A stretch of DNA of 64,000 bases from CALODL01 sp942492115 (GTDB lineage: Bacteria > Planctomycetota > Phycisphaerae > UBA1845 > CAIVHJ01): positions 62,001 through 126,000 of the forward strand of contig CALODL010000001.1 in assembly GCA_942492115.1 (NCBI GenBank), written 5' to 3'. Shown here piece after piece: positions 53,900-62,556 of the stretch (positions within the stretch are counted from its first letter, which is position 1; each line of letters begins with the position of its first letter). A program made the translations under genes and the position numbers. Under the pieces are notes generated by a model. It had not been told where the DNA came from. It searched no databases and saw only the letters and a list, made by a program, of their open reading frames with translations.

Positions 53900-54526
53900 T
53901 TAATCAGTCGGGTGAGACGCCGCAATAATCTGCCGGAAGATGGTGTCCACCTGCTGGCGGAGAGCGTCGGTGTCGGAATTGTTCTCTACCAGATAATCGG
54001 ACCCTTTTCGCTTGGTGTCCAGCGGAATCTGCAGTTTCTCACGTCGTTCCAGTTCTGTGCTGTCCCAGCCGCGGCTCGCAATGACACGATCGATCCGCGT
54101 ACACAGGTCAGAGTCGGTGAATACGACCACATCGCACATAGCGTCCAGCCCCGTTTCGAACAGCAATGGACTGTCGATTACAATCGCCGTGACGTTCGGG
54201 TCTGTCTCGAACTGTTGCATTTGGGCCTGACGCAGTTGAGCAATCCGTGGGTGCGTCAGAGCTTCGAGGCGGCGCCGTGCCTCATCCTTGGCAAAAACAA
54301 TCTGAGCGAGCTTGTCGCGCCTGCAGTGACCGTTCGTGTCGTATGTATCCTGACCCCACCAGGATCGAATCTGCTGGCGTACGTCCGGTTGATTGAGAAC
54401 TTCGTGATTGAGCTGATCTGATGCGATGATTCCCGCACCAAGCTCGGCCAGAATCCTGGCCACGAGAGACTTGCCCGAGGCGATACCGCCACATAGGCCA
54501 ATCACCGGCTTGTTAGGCCCCTTCAC
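53900..54526 (-). CDS. coaE: Dephospho-CoA kinase CoaE
   Basis: A 208-residue P-loop kinase of the usual length. The nucleotide loop is GLCGGIASGKS at residues 10-20, followed by IASDQLNHEVLNQP, the LTHPRIAQLRQ motif (H-P core typical of CoaE), VIDSPLLFETGLDAMCDVVVFTD, and RVIASRGWDSTELERRE. It adds phosphate to the 3' hydroxyl of dephospho-CoA, the final step of CoA synthesis. A GTG start at 54526 is used with GAGG three bases before. Placement before rho is not obviously functional. Confidence 0.93.
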   Translation of the reverse strand: MKGPNKPVIGLCGGIASGKSLVARILAELGAGIIASDQLNHEVLNQPDVRQQIRSWWGQDTYDTNGHCRRDKLAQIVFAKDEARRRLEALTHPRIAQLRQAQMQQFETDPNVTAIVIDSPLLFETGLDAMCDVVVFTDSDLCTRIDRVIASRGWDSTELERREKLQIPLDTKRKGSDYLVENNSDTDALRQQVDTIFRQIIAASHPTD

Positions 54527-54805
54527 GACCTCTGTCCTGACACGCTGAAAAATCGGAGCTATGCGGCCGGCGTGCTATGTCGACACTTGCAGTAAGCGTC
54601 TCTTCCACATTCGCTTGGGGGCCGCGGAAACGTTCTGATCCGGAAGAAACGACGGTCGGAAGGGGGCTGTCTGCCAGGGCGGAGAGCCACCGAAGTCTCT
54701 ACAGCACAGATCTTAACGTGTTGTCCGGGCCATGTCACGCCACTATTCCAAAAAAACACCATCGCGCCTGTGCGAAACCGTTGAACCGCTTCGCTTACGG
54801 GTCGC

Positions 54806-55726
54806 TTAGATCGGCGCGACGGCCGTCTGGTCCGACGCCGAGGAGATGCGGGCCAGGATCCAGGTGACGACGAACCCGACTGCGATCAGGGCGCCGCCCA
54901 CACCAAAACTCACACCGCCGTCGGCGGGGTTGCCGAAGGGCCACAGGCCAATGACGGAACCGAGGAGAATACCAAAAAGCATCGCGACCGTGGGTTGCTC
55001 GTGACGCTCGAGTAGCCAGCGCAGCAAGTTGCTGATGGCCACCAGGCCGATGAGCGCTCCAATGCTCACGGGAATGAGGACATTGAGGCCCTCGAGGCTG
55101 CCGGCCTGTCCACCCGAGACGAGGTAGTCCTTGGTGATGGCGATGGCGCCCAGGTTGGCCTCGTAGCGTCCGATCAGCAGCAGCATGTACGCGCCACTGA
55201 TGCCAGGCAGCACCATGGCGGCCACACCCATCACGCCCGCAGTGACGTCGAGCGGGATGTTGCGTTCGAGTTGTGTTGACTCGGCGTCGGACCGGGCCGG
55301 TTTGTCCAGCTTGACCACACCCATCAGGCCGACGCCGATGAAGCCGATGATCGCGGCCGTTACAATCATCGGGCTCCAGCGTTTGATCATGCTCAACAAC
55401 AGCGGGGCTCCCCCAAGCGTCAGGCCGATGAACAGGGCCCACATGGCTCCGCGGTGCTCCTTCACGAGCGTGCCGATGATCTGGGCGCCACCCCCTACGC
55501 TGACCGCTGCTGTCGATCCAATGATGGCGAGGAGGACGATCTCTTTCTTGTGGAATTTCAGTCGGGTGATGTTGGCCACACTGGAAACGAATTCATCGTA
55601 CAGGCCCATCACGAGGATCATGGTGCCACCGCTGACGCCCGGCACGAGGTTGGCGAGGCCCATCAACAGGCCGGCGATCAGCATTCGGGCGGTGCCCAAA
55701 GGGGTGAAGTTAATAGCTGGGGTCAT
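54806..55726 (-). CDS. DUF368 membrane protein, candidate polyprenyl-phosphate (C55-P) translocase
   Basis: A 306-residue protein with eight or so membrane helices in two repeats: ANLVPGVSGGTMILVMGLYD near the start and AAMVLPGISGAYMLLLIGRYE in the second half. The repeated PGxSG motif with a nearby Arg/Lys is the hallmark of DUF368. In other bacteria members (PopT) were shown to recycle undecaprenyl phosphate across the membrane. It therefore supports peptidoglycan, O-antigen or other carrier-dependent polymers. ATG 55726. Monocistronic or with the lipoprotein gene 69 bases upstream. Confidence 0.9.
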   Translation of the reverse strand: MTPAINFTPLGTARMLIAGLLMGLANLVPGVSGGTMILVMGLYDEFVSSVANITRLKFHKKEIVLLAIIGSTAAVSVGGGAQIIGTLVKEHRGAMWALFIGLTLGGAPLLLSMIKRWSPMIVTAAIIGFIGVGLMGVVKLDKPARSDAESTQLERNIPLDVTAGVMGVAAMVLPGISGAYMLLLIGRYEANLGAIAITKDYLVSGGQAGSLEGLNVLIPVSIGALIGLVAISNLLRWLLERHEQPTVAMLFGILLGSVIGLWPFGNPADGGVSFGVGGALIAVGFVVTWILARISSASDQTAVAPI

Positions 55727-55795
55727 GGACTGTGCTTCGGCGAGAATCCGTCAGATCTGTATTGGACCCGTTCGAATCTGGCTGACGGGCCCCGA

Positions 55796-56371
55796 TCAAG
55801 GCCCTGGTGGAGGTGGTTCGGTGGCGTCCTGGCCCTCGACCACACGGGCGAGGGTATCACGGATTTCCGGCGGGGCGGGTGAGAAACGCCAGGAATCGCG
55901 GTCCCGGACGATCAAGAGAAACAGGTCCGAATCACGGAGTTTCCCGCCGCTGGCCATGCGGGCATCCTCGGACACGTCAACGTAAGCGTGGAAGACCCAC
56001 ACGGGCTCGTCGCGGTTTTCGATCTTCCCGCTGGGCAGGCGGAACTTGACCTCCTGGACCCGGCGGATCTCAACACGTTCCACGGCTTGCCACAGCTTTG
56101 CGAAGTGCTTGCGCGATGGAGGCTGGTGGTCGAAATGCCATAACAGCCGGCATTCCTCATAGTTGCGGCTGGTGCAGTGATCGACGGCCTCAGTCACGAA
56201 GGCGTTGATGGACTCGTCCCCAGTCTTGGATTTCTCTCCCCAGTCGACCGCGATCGTGTGTGTTGGGGTCAAGGGCGTTGCGGGCGCGCGGCGGCATGCT
56301 GACGCCAGCAGAACCATGGCAAGACAGGCAAACAGGCTGGGGCGTGCGACTCGGTGCATTCGGCGAATCAT
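55796..56371 (-). CDS. Lipoprotein of unknown function
   Basis: A 191-residue lipoprotein with signal peptide RPSLFACLAMVLLASAC and lipobox SAC (LASAC). The mature chain has conserved-looking NYEECRLLWHFDHQPPSRKHFAKLWQAVERVEIRRVQEV, then ENRDEPVWVFHAYVDVSEDARM and LLIVRDRDSWRF. This suggests an NTF2/SnoaL-like or alpha+beta domain, but no family is recognised. ATG 56371 is chosen; ATG 56359 is equally possible. It lies 69 bases before the DUF368 gene, on the same strand. Confidence 0.62.
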   Translation of the reverse strand: MIRRMHRVARPSLFACLAMVLLASACRRAPATPLTPTHTIAVDWGEKSKTGDESINAFVTEAVDHCTSRNYEECRLLWHFDHQPPSRKHFAKLWQAVERVEIRRVQEVKFRLPSGKIENRDEPVWVFHAYVDVSEDARMASGGKLRDSDLFLLIVRDRDSWRFSPAPPEIRDTLARVVEGQDATEPPPPGP

Positions 56372-56636
56372 AGATCCGGGTACCTGTGGCGCCAAACCGC
56401 TTTGCGCGACAATCCCATAACCTCAAGGACTTCAATTCGATGGGCTGGGGCCTGTCGCCGCGAAGCCAAGGCGACGGGGTGACGGATATGGATTCGGAGC
56501 TACGTGCGTGTGAACGGCCCACGGAGTTTCGCCGGAGGCGACCGGCGGAGGGTCGAACCTGACGAATACCCCTCCAAACGTCTTGTTTTTTGCGGCACAG
56601 GTTCTATGCTGAACGATCTGATCGGGGCATCGACAC

Positions 56637-57107
56637 ATGAAACTGACTGAGAATCTGCGCAAGGACCTGGTCAAGGATCTGCGGCCCAAAACGGCCGTGA
56701 CCCTGTTGGAAACCGACACGGTCCGACACGCGGTTGAAACTTTGCAGCGAGAGATGGCCGGATGTGCCATTCTGTGCGACGAGGACGGCCGCGCCGTCGG
56801 AATTTTCACAGAGCGAGATCTCATCCGGCGCGTTATTGGAGAAAAAGTCGACCCTGATTCGCCGATGAAGACGGTAATGAGCACCGATCTGGCAACCGTG
56901 AAGTTGAGCGACCCGATCACCACAGCGATCAACCTCCTCCATGGCAGGGGGCTGCGTCATTTGCCGGTGACCGATGATCTCGGATGCCCGATTGGTGTCG
57001 TATCGGTCAAGCGGGTCATGGAGTACCTGGTGGAACACTCACCGGAGGCGGTTTACAACCTGCCACCGACATCTTCACCAGCTGTTGGGTCGAGAGAGGG
57101 AGCATAA
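56637..57107 (+). CDS. CBS-domain-pair protein upstream of korAB
   Basis: A 156-residue protein made of two CBS domains. The first is TVRHAVETLQREMAGCAILCDEDGRAVGIFTERDLI; the second PITTAINLLHGRGLRHLPVTDDLGCPIGVVSVKRVMEYL. The GIFTERDL and h-h-PVtd motifs are standard. CBS pairs bind AMP, ATP or SAM and sense energy charge. It is 89 bases before korA on the same strand, and its nucleotide reading may regulate the oxidoreductase. A tail of about 25 residues after the second domain is Pro/Ser-rich. Confidence 0.88.
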   Translation: MKLTENLRKDLVKDLRPKTAVTLLETDTVRHAVETLQREMAGCAILCDEDGRAVGIFTERDLIRRVIGEKVDPDSPMKTVMSTDLATVKLSDPITTAINLLHGRGLRHLPVTDDLGCPIGVVSVKRVMEYLVEHSPEAVYNLPPTSSPAVGSREGA

Positions 57108-57196
57108 GGACTGAACAGTCCACATCCTGCCACCAGCATCACCGAGCAACACTCAGCTATAATCACGAGCAACTACGCACTAGGAGTTCAGTTACG

Positions 57197-59071
57197 ATGA
57201 TCGCCAACAACGGAGAGGGATCCACGAATAAGCCGGTGGAGAGCCTGGATTCGGTGACGATCCGATTCTGCGGCGACTCGGGTGACGGCATGCAGCTCGC
57301 CGGAACCCAATTCACCAACACGTCGGCTCTCTTCGGCAATGACATCAGCACCTTGCCCGACTTTCCTGCTGAAATCCGCGCTCCGGCCGGGACACTGGCC
57401 GGCGTCAGTGGTTTCCAGATTCATTTCAGCAGCAAGGACATCTTTACGCCGGGGGACATGGTTCATGCCCTCGTGGCCATGAACCCCGCAGCGCTGAAGA
57501 CGAACGTCGCCGACCTGACCAAGGGGGGCGTGCTCATCGTCAATCAGGACGAGTTCACCTCTGCGGGGCTCAAGAAGGCCGGGTACGACGAGAACCCGCT
57601 CGAGAACGGCAGCCTCGACGGCTACCAGTTGCATTCCGTGAAAATCAGCTCGATGAACCGCGAGGCACTCAAGGACCTCGAGATTGGCTCCAAGGCTGTC
57701 GATCGCTGCAAGAATTTCTTTGCTCTGGGCCTGGTTTACTGGCTCTACGGTCGCCCGATGGAACCGACGCTCGATTGGATCCAGCAAAAGTTTCGCAAAG
57801 TGCCCGAAATTGCTGCGGCTAACTCCAAGTCCTTGAAATCAGGTTATTTCTTCGGAGAGACGACCGAGGCGTTTGCGGTGTCCTATGAGGTGCCTCAGGC
57901 GACGATCGCCCCCGGCACGTATCGCAAGATCACCGGCAACGAGGCGGTCGCCATCGGCCTTGTGGTGGCAGCACAGTTGTCCAATCGCGATTTGTTCCTG
58001 GGCAGCTATCCGATCACGCCGGCCAGTACGATCCTCGAGGAACTCAACCGCTACAAGGCATACAACGTCAAGACGTTCCAGGCTGAAGACGAGATTGCCG
58101 CCGTGACCAGTGCAATTGGCGCCGCGTTCACTGGCGCCCTGGCCGCAACGAGTACGAGTGGCCCGGGCCTGGCGCTGAAGTCAGAGGCCATCAGCCTGGC
58201 ACTGTGCCTCGAACTGCCCATGGTGATCGTCGACATTCAGCGTGGTGGCCCCAGTACCGGACTTCCGACCAAGACCGAGCAATCTGATTTGAACATTGCG
58301 ATCAATGGGCGACACGGCGAAGCGCCTCTGCCGGTCATTGCCGCCCGTTCGCCGGCAGACTGCTTCTACGCGGCCATCGAGGCAGCGCGTATCGCCATGA
58401 AACACATGACGCCCGTCATTCTGCTGAGTGACGGCTACATTGCCAACGGCGCCGAACCCTGGGCCGTTCCGAACTACGACGACCTGCCTCCCATCGAGGT
58501 CAAGCACCCGACAGCGGCAGACGCGGAGACATTCGAGCCTTACAGTCGCGACGAAAACCTCGTTCGTCCCTGGGCCCTGCCGGGCACGGCGGGCCTGGAG
58601 CACCGTGTTGGTGGTCTCGAGAAGGCGGATGGTTCCGGCAACGTATCCTACGATCCGGACAACCACGAGCACATGGTCCACGTGCGTGAGGACAAAGTCG
58701 AGCGGATCGCCAAGGAACTACCTCCAACCGAGATTCTCGGCGAGGCGTCGGGAGATCTGCTGGTCATCGGATGGGGCGGCACCTACGGTGCGATCACCAG
58801 CGCCGTACAAGAGTGCCACAAAAAGGGCATGTCGGTTTCGGCAATCCACCTGCGGAACATCAAGCCATTGCCGCTCGATATCGAGGACATCATTGGGCGG
58901 TTCAAGCGGATCCTCGTTCCGGAATTGAATCTTGGCCAGTTGCGCATGCTGTTGCGTGCCCGTTTTTTGTGTAACGCCGAAGGTCTGAGCAAGATCAAGG
59001 GCAAGCCATTCCTGGTGAGTGAGATCGCTAACAAGATCTCCGAGATGCTTGAAGAAGGGGTTGCAGTATGA
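57197..59071 (+). CDS. korA: 2-oxoacid:ferredoxin oxidoreductase, fused gamma-alpha subunit
   Basis: A 624-residue protein. The N-terminal part is the gamma domain (VTIRFCGDSGDGMQLAGTQF, ending in ALGLVYWLYGRP), fused to the alpha domain (KITGNEAVAIGLVVAAQLSNRDLFLGSYPITPASTILEEL, QAEDEIAAVTSAIGAAFTGALAATSTSGPGLALK, GGPSTGLPTKTEQSDL). In this family the complex converts 2-oxoglutarate (or pyruvate) plus CoA to acyl-CoA, reducing ferredoxin. No Fe-S ferredoxin domain is present. Start 57197 (AGGAG about eleven bases upstream) is preferred; a frame to 56984 overlaps the CBS gene. It overlaps korB by four bases. Confidence 0.94.
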   Translation: MIANNGEGSTNKPVESLDSVTIRFCGDSGDGMQLAGTQFTNTSALFGNDISTLPDFPAEIRAPAGTLAGVSGFQIHFSSKDIFTPGDMVHALVAMNPAALKTNVADLTKGGVLIVNQDEFTSAGLKKAGYDENPLENGSLDGYQLHSVKISSMNREALKDLEIGSKAVDRCKNFFALGLVYWLYGRPMEPTLDWIQQKFRKVPEIAAANSKSLKSGYFFGETTEAFAVSYEVPQATIAPGTYRKITGNEAVAIGLVVAAQLSNRDLFLGSYPITPASTILEELNRYKAYNVKTFQAEDEIAAVTSAIGAAFTGALAATSTSGPGLALKSEAISLALCLELPMVIVDIQRGGPSTGLPTKTEQSDLNIAINGRHGEAPLPVIAARSPADCFYAAIEAARIAMKHMTPVILLSDGYIANGAEPWAVPNYDDLPPIEVKHPTAADAETFEPYSRDENLVRPWALPGTAGLEHRVGGLEKADGSGNVSYDPDNHEHMVHVREDKVERIAKELPPTEILGEASGDLLVIGWGGTYGAITSAVQECHKKGMSVSAIHLRNIKPLPLDIEDIIGRFKRILVPELNLGQLRMLLRARFLCNAEGLSKIKGKPFLVSEIANKISEMLEEGVAV

Positions 59072-60090
59072 GTGCCTCCGTAGAGCTGACAACACTGAAG
59101 CCCAAGGATTTTGCCTCTGATCAGGATGTGCGCTGGTGCCCCGGATGTGGAGACTATTCCATCTTGGCACAAGTCAAGAAAGTACTTCCGACACTCGGTA
59201 TCCCCCGTGAGCAGTTCTGCTTCGTATCCGGGATCGGATGCAGCAGCCGATACCCATACTATGTCTCGACGTTCGGGATTCACTCGATCCATGGGCGTGC
59301 GTTGTCCGTTGCGACCGGCGTCAAGTGTGCCAATCCGGACTTGTCGGTGTGGGTCGTGACCGGTGACGGAGATGGCCTGAGTATCGGTGGCAACCATCTG
59401 CTGCACACGATTCGGCGCAACATCGACATGGTCGTACTCCTGTTCAATAACCGTATTTACGGGCTGACCAAGGGGCAGTACTCGCCGACTTCCGAAATAG
59501 GCAAGGTGACGAAGACTTCACCGCTCGGTTCAATCGATCATCCGCTCCGACCGTTGTCCGTGGCCATTGCGGCCGAGGCGACTTTTGTTGCCCGCGCGGT
59601 CGATGTCGACGTCAAGAACCTCGGCGGCATCATCAAGGCCGCCGCTGATCACAAGGGTACGAGTTTCGTCGAGATCTATCAGAACTGTAACATTTTCAAC
59701 GATAAGGCGTTCCTCTACGCTTCTGATCGCCAGACCAAAGATGACAATGTGCTGTATCTCGAACACGGGAAGCCAATGGTGTTCGGCAAAGACAGTGATA
59801 AGGGCATTCGTTTGAATGGTGCGGTTCCCGAGGTCGTGTCGCTCGGCAATGGCGTGACCGAGGATGACTTGCTGTTCCACAACGAGTCCGAGGACGACCC
59901 CAGCCTGGCATTCCTGTTGTCGCGGATGAGCCATCCCGACTTTCCTGAACCGATGGGGATCTATCGTCGAGTGGAGCGTCCAACATATGAGAAGCTCATG
60001 ACCGACCAGCTCGATGCCGCTCGCGAGGCCAACGGTGAAGCCGGGATCCAATCGATTCTGTCGGGCCGCGAGACATGGGAAGTGCAGTAG
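59068..60090 (+). CDS. korB: 2-oxoacid:ferredoxin oxidoreductase beta subunit
   Basis: A 340-residue TPP-binding subunit. It has DVRWCPGCGDYSILAQVKKVL (CPGCG cysteines ligate a cluster), FVSGIGCSSRYPYYV, HGRALSVATGVKCANPDLSVWVVTGDGDGLSIGGNHLLHTIRRN (TPP-Mg GDGD-N), and NNRIYGLTKGQYSPTS. This is KorB/PorB class with substrate preference toward 2-oxoglutarate judged by partner type. It is translationally coupled to korA (ATGA), and ends 45 bases before a strong terminator. Such ferredoxin-linked enzymes feed reductive carbon flow or TCA activity. Confidence 0.95.
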   Translation: MSASVELTTLKPKDFASDQDVRWCPGCGDYSILAQVKKVLPTLGIPREQFCFVSGIGCSSRYPYYVSTFGIHSIHGRALSVATGVKCANPDLSVWVVTGDGDGLSIGGNHLLHTIRRNIDMVVLLFNNRIYGLTKGQYSPTSEIGKVTKTSPLGSIDHPLRPLSVAIAAEATFVARAVDVDVKNLGGIIKAAADHKGTSFVEIYQNCNIFNDKAFLYASDRQTKDDNVLYLEHGKPMVFGKDSDKGIRLNGAVPEVVSLGNGVTEDDLLFHNESEDDPSLAFLLSRMSHPDFPEPMGIYRRVERPTYEKLMTDQLDAAREANGEAGIQSILSGRETWEVQ

Positions 60091-60135
60091 CGTTCGGCTG
60101 ACCGAGAACGTTGGAGCGCAATTACCAAACACCTC

Positions 60136-60170
60136 ACGGGGCGTGACGCCGGTCACGTCCCGTTTCTTTT
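60136..60170 (+). terminator. Rho-independent terminator after korB
   Basis: Arms ACGGGGCGTGAC (60136-60147) and GTCACGTCCCGT (60152-60163) pair over twelve bases with one G-U and a four-base loop, then TTTCTTTT. It separates korAB from the next CBS gene. Confidence 0.85.
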
Positions 60171-60232
60171 GGTGTCCGGGGCATCCGGGGGCCGTTTGCC
60201 CGAAGTCCATACTCCATGGTATAAGCGCGGCC

Positions 60233-60751
60233 ATGAGCCAATGCCCAGCTTGCGGACACGACAACATCGACGGTGTGGATCTATGCGACCAGTGCCAGGC
60301 TGATCTCGTCGATGTCACCCCGGAAGGTAATTTTCCCGATCTTGGTCAGCGTTTGCTGGGCGACGCGATCATGGAACTCAAGCCGGCGGCTGGTGTTGCC
60401 GTCGTTCCTGAACAGACCATTGCACAGGTCGTGCAGGCGATGTGCGATGCACAGGCTTCCGCGGTTGTCGTCCTGCACCGTGATCAGCTTGTGGGCATTT
60501 TCACTGAACGCGACTTTCTCATGAAGGTCGCGGACCGCTACGAGGAGTTGAAACACGAACCGGTCCGCCGGTTCATGACCTCTTCCCCGGAATGTCTCCA
60601 AACGTCCGATTCGATTGCCTTTGGCCTCAATCTCATGGCGGTCAAGAATTTTCGACACATTCCCATCCTTGATGCGGGTCGCGTGCAGGCCGTCGTACAG
60701 ACCCGTGATGTTTTGAATTACCTCTCCCTGCACTGCGCGGACGTCCGCTAA
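60233..60751 (+). CDS. Zinc-ribbon plus CBS-domain-pair protein
   Basis: A 172-residue protein. The N-terminus has a zinc ribbon, CPACG (residues 4-8) and CDQCQ (about 18-22), the usual two CxxC pair. Two CBS domains follow: TIAQVVQAMCDAQASAVVVLHRDQLVGIFTERDFLMKVAD and SIAFGLNLMAVKNFRHIPILDAGRVQAVVQTRDVLNYL. ATG 60233 begins the zinc ribbon. Zinc ribbon and CBS fusions are uncommon and may link metal or nucleic-acid binding to nucleotide sensing. It is 142 bases beyond korB and behind its terminator, so probably has its own promoter. Confidence 0.85.
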   Translation: MSQCPACGHDNIDGVDLCDQCQADLVDVTPEGNFPDLGQRLLGDAIMELKPAAGVAVVPEQTIAQVVQAMCDAQASAVVVLHRDQLVGIFTERDFLMKVADRYEELKHEPVRRFMTSSPECLQTSDSIAFGLNLMAVKNFRHIPILDAGRVQAVVQTRDVLNYLSLHCADVR

Positions 60752-60909
60752 CGTTGCGGCTCTGTTCTTGCGCTGCGGCGCGATCTCCAAATCGTACATT
60801 CAAATGGTTGGCCTGCGGACGATGATTGCCGCACGTTGCCCGTGTCGTGTTCAGGCCATGGGCACCGAGCCACTTCTCAGCCTATCAGCCGAATCGAGGG
60901 AGACGAACG

Positions 60910-62283
60910 ATGAGTTGGAATATGCCACAGCCGCCGGTCATAGCAAAGAAGCGTCAATCGCGCTCGACGAACGAAGAGCCGGCTGCGCCCGTGCCGCCAC
61001 CCGAACCAGTGATCGAAACATCGGCGATGGCCAAGGAGCTGTTCCGCCCCAAGCCTATCGAGTCCTTCGCGGAAGCGGGCATCAGTAGTTCGCTGGCTGA
61101 GTCACTGGTCCTCAAGTATCTGCTGAGCAATGGGGCTTCCGCCGGTCGTCAGATTACGGAGGCCCTCGCGCTGCCACTCAAAGATCTCAAGGCACTGCTG
61201 AACGATCTCAAAGACGAACAGATGGTGTTCTATAAGGACTCGGGGCATCTGGATTTCACTTACGCCCTGTCGGATCTTGGCCGCGAACGGGCCAAGAAGT
61301 ACTTCGAGGAATGTTCCTATCTTGGATCGTCCCCGGTTCCGCTCAAGGACTACATCGCTTCAGTCAAGAAGCAAACGATTGCGTTCGAGAAGCCTACGCG
61401 AGAGGATCTCGAGAGGGCCTTCGATGGCCTGCTGATCAACGAAGAGTTGTTCAGTCGTCTCGGTCCTGCAGTGAACTCCGGGCGCGGGATGTTCCTCTAT
61501 GGCGCCCCAGGTAACGGCAAGTCGAGTATTGCAGAACGGATTACCAGTTGCTTCGGTGCCGAAATATGGATTCCCAAGACCATCCTGGTCGAAGGCCAGA
61601 TCCTGATCCTCTACGATCCGCAGGTACACCATCCGGTCGACACGGGGTCGACGTTGATCACGGCCAATCAGTTCGATGAGCGGTGGGTCAAGATCAAGCG
61701 GCCGACCATTGTCGTGGGTGGTGAGCTGGTCATGGATGCTCTCGAAATCAGCTATGATCCGGTCAGTAAGATCAGTCACGCACCGTTGCAGCTCAAGAGT
61801 AACTGCGGCTCACTGGTCATCGACGACTTTGGCCGCCAGCGGGTCAATCCGTTTGAGTTGCTGAACCGTTGGATCGTGCCGTTGGAGAAACGCTTTGACT
61901 TCCTGCAGTTGGTCAACGGTACGAAGATCGAAGTTCCATTTGATCAGTTGATCATCTTTTCTACCAACCTCGAGCCTCGCGACCTGGTGGACGATGCGTT
62001 TCTCAGGCGTATTCCGTACAAAATCGAAGTCAAAGATCCGTGTGAGCAAGAGACGCGAGATCTATTGCATTTCATGGCCGAACGTGCCGGTGTTGCCATT
62101 GAACCGACGGCCGTCGACCACATGTTCGAACGCTACCAGGCAGAGAATCGTCCGTTCCGCTTCTGTCACCCGCGTGATCTGCTGGATCAGGTCATCAATC
62201 ATTGTCGCTACGAAGGCAGTGAGTGCGTGCTGACGACGGATAACATGGACTTTGCGATGACAAATTACTTTACCGTGGTCTAA
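60910..62283 (+). CDS. AAA ATPase with N-terminal winged-helix-like region
   Basis: A 457-residue protein from the ATG with AGGGAG eight bases upstream. Residues 1-35 are low-complexity with Pro. Residues 40-130 contain a helical module (SLAESLVLKYLLSNGASAGRQI, DLKALLNDLKDEQMVFYKDS) like a winged helix. The ATPase has Walker A GAPGNGKSS, SLVIDDFGRQRVN (Walker B DD), IIFSTNLEPRDLVD (sensor 1), a Q-DE-W insertion, and a C-terminal lid DEPCEQETRDLLHFMAER-type. It is reminiscent of DnaC/IstB and MoxR-like proteins but is not one of them. I do not know its role; it may remodel a partner. Confidence 0.8.
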   Translation: MSWNMPQPPVIAKKRQSRSTNEEPAAPVPPPEPVIETSAMAKELFRPKPIESFAEAGISSSLAESLVLKYLLSNGASAGRQITEALALPLKDLKALLNDLKDEQMVFYKDSGHLDFTYALSDLGRERAKKYFEECSYLGSSPVPLKDYIASVKKQTIAFEKPTREDLERAFDGLLINEELFSRLGPAVNSGRGMFLYGAPGNGKSSIAERITSCFGAEIWIPKTILVEGQILILYDPQVHHPVDTGSTLITANQFDERWVKIKRPTIVVGGELVMDALEISYDPVSKISHAPLQLKSNCGSLVIDDFGRQRVNPFELLNRWIVPLEKRFDFLQLVNGTKIEVPFDQLIIFSTNLEPRDLVDDAFLRRIPYKIEVKDPCEQETRDLLHFMAERAGVAIEPTAVDHMFERYQAENRPFRFCHPRDLLDQVINHCRYEGSECVLTTDNMDFAMTNYFTVV

Positions 62284-62477
62284 GTGCTCCCTTTCATAAT
62301 TGGGTGTAGGGTTCTCCGCGGCGATTGTCGTGTTGGGCAAGGCGCGAGGAGGAGGCGATGCCTGACATCGTTGACGACGAGCAACACAGTTCAGGGCGGC
62401 AAGCGTCCGGAAGACCCTGCAAAGAATTGTGAAATGGGGCACTAAGGCGCACTGCGTCCGAGCGGTCGTTACAACTG

Positions 62478-62516
62478 ACAGCCGTGCTCGATCGGTCAGC
62501 GGTCGGGCACGGCTGT
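62478..62516. terminator. Hairpin between converging genes
   Basis: ACAGCCGTGC (62478-62487) and GCACGGCTGT (62507-62516) form a perfect ten-base stem around a 19-base loop. The T-run after it is very short. Its place between the convergent AAA and secreted-protein genes fits bidirectional termination. Confidence 0.5.
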
Positions 62517-62556
62517 TTGCGTGCGCCACGTGTCCACTGTGGTCACGACGCAGGAC

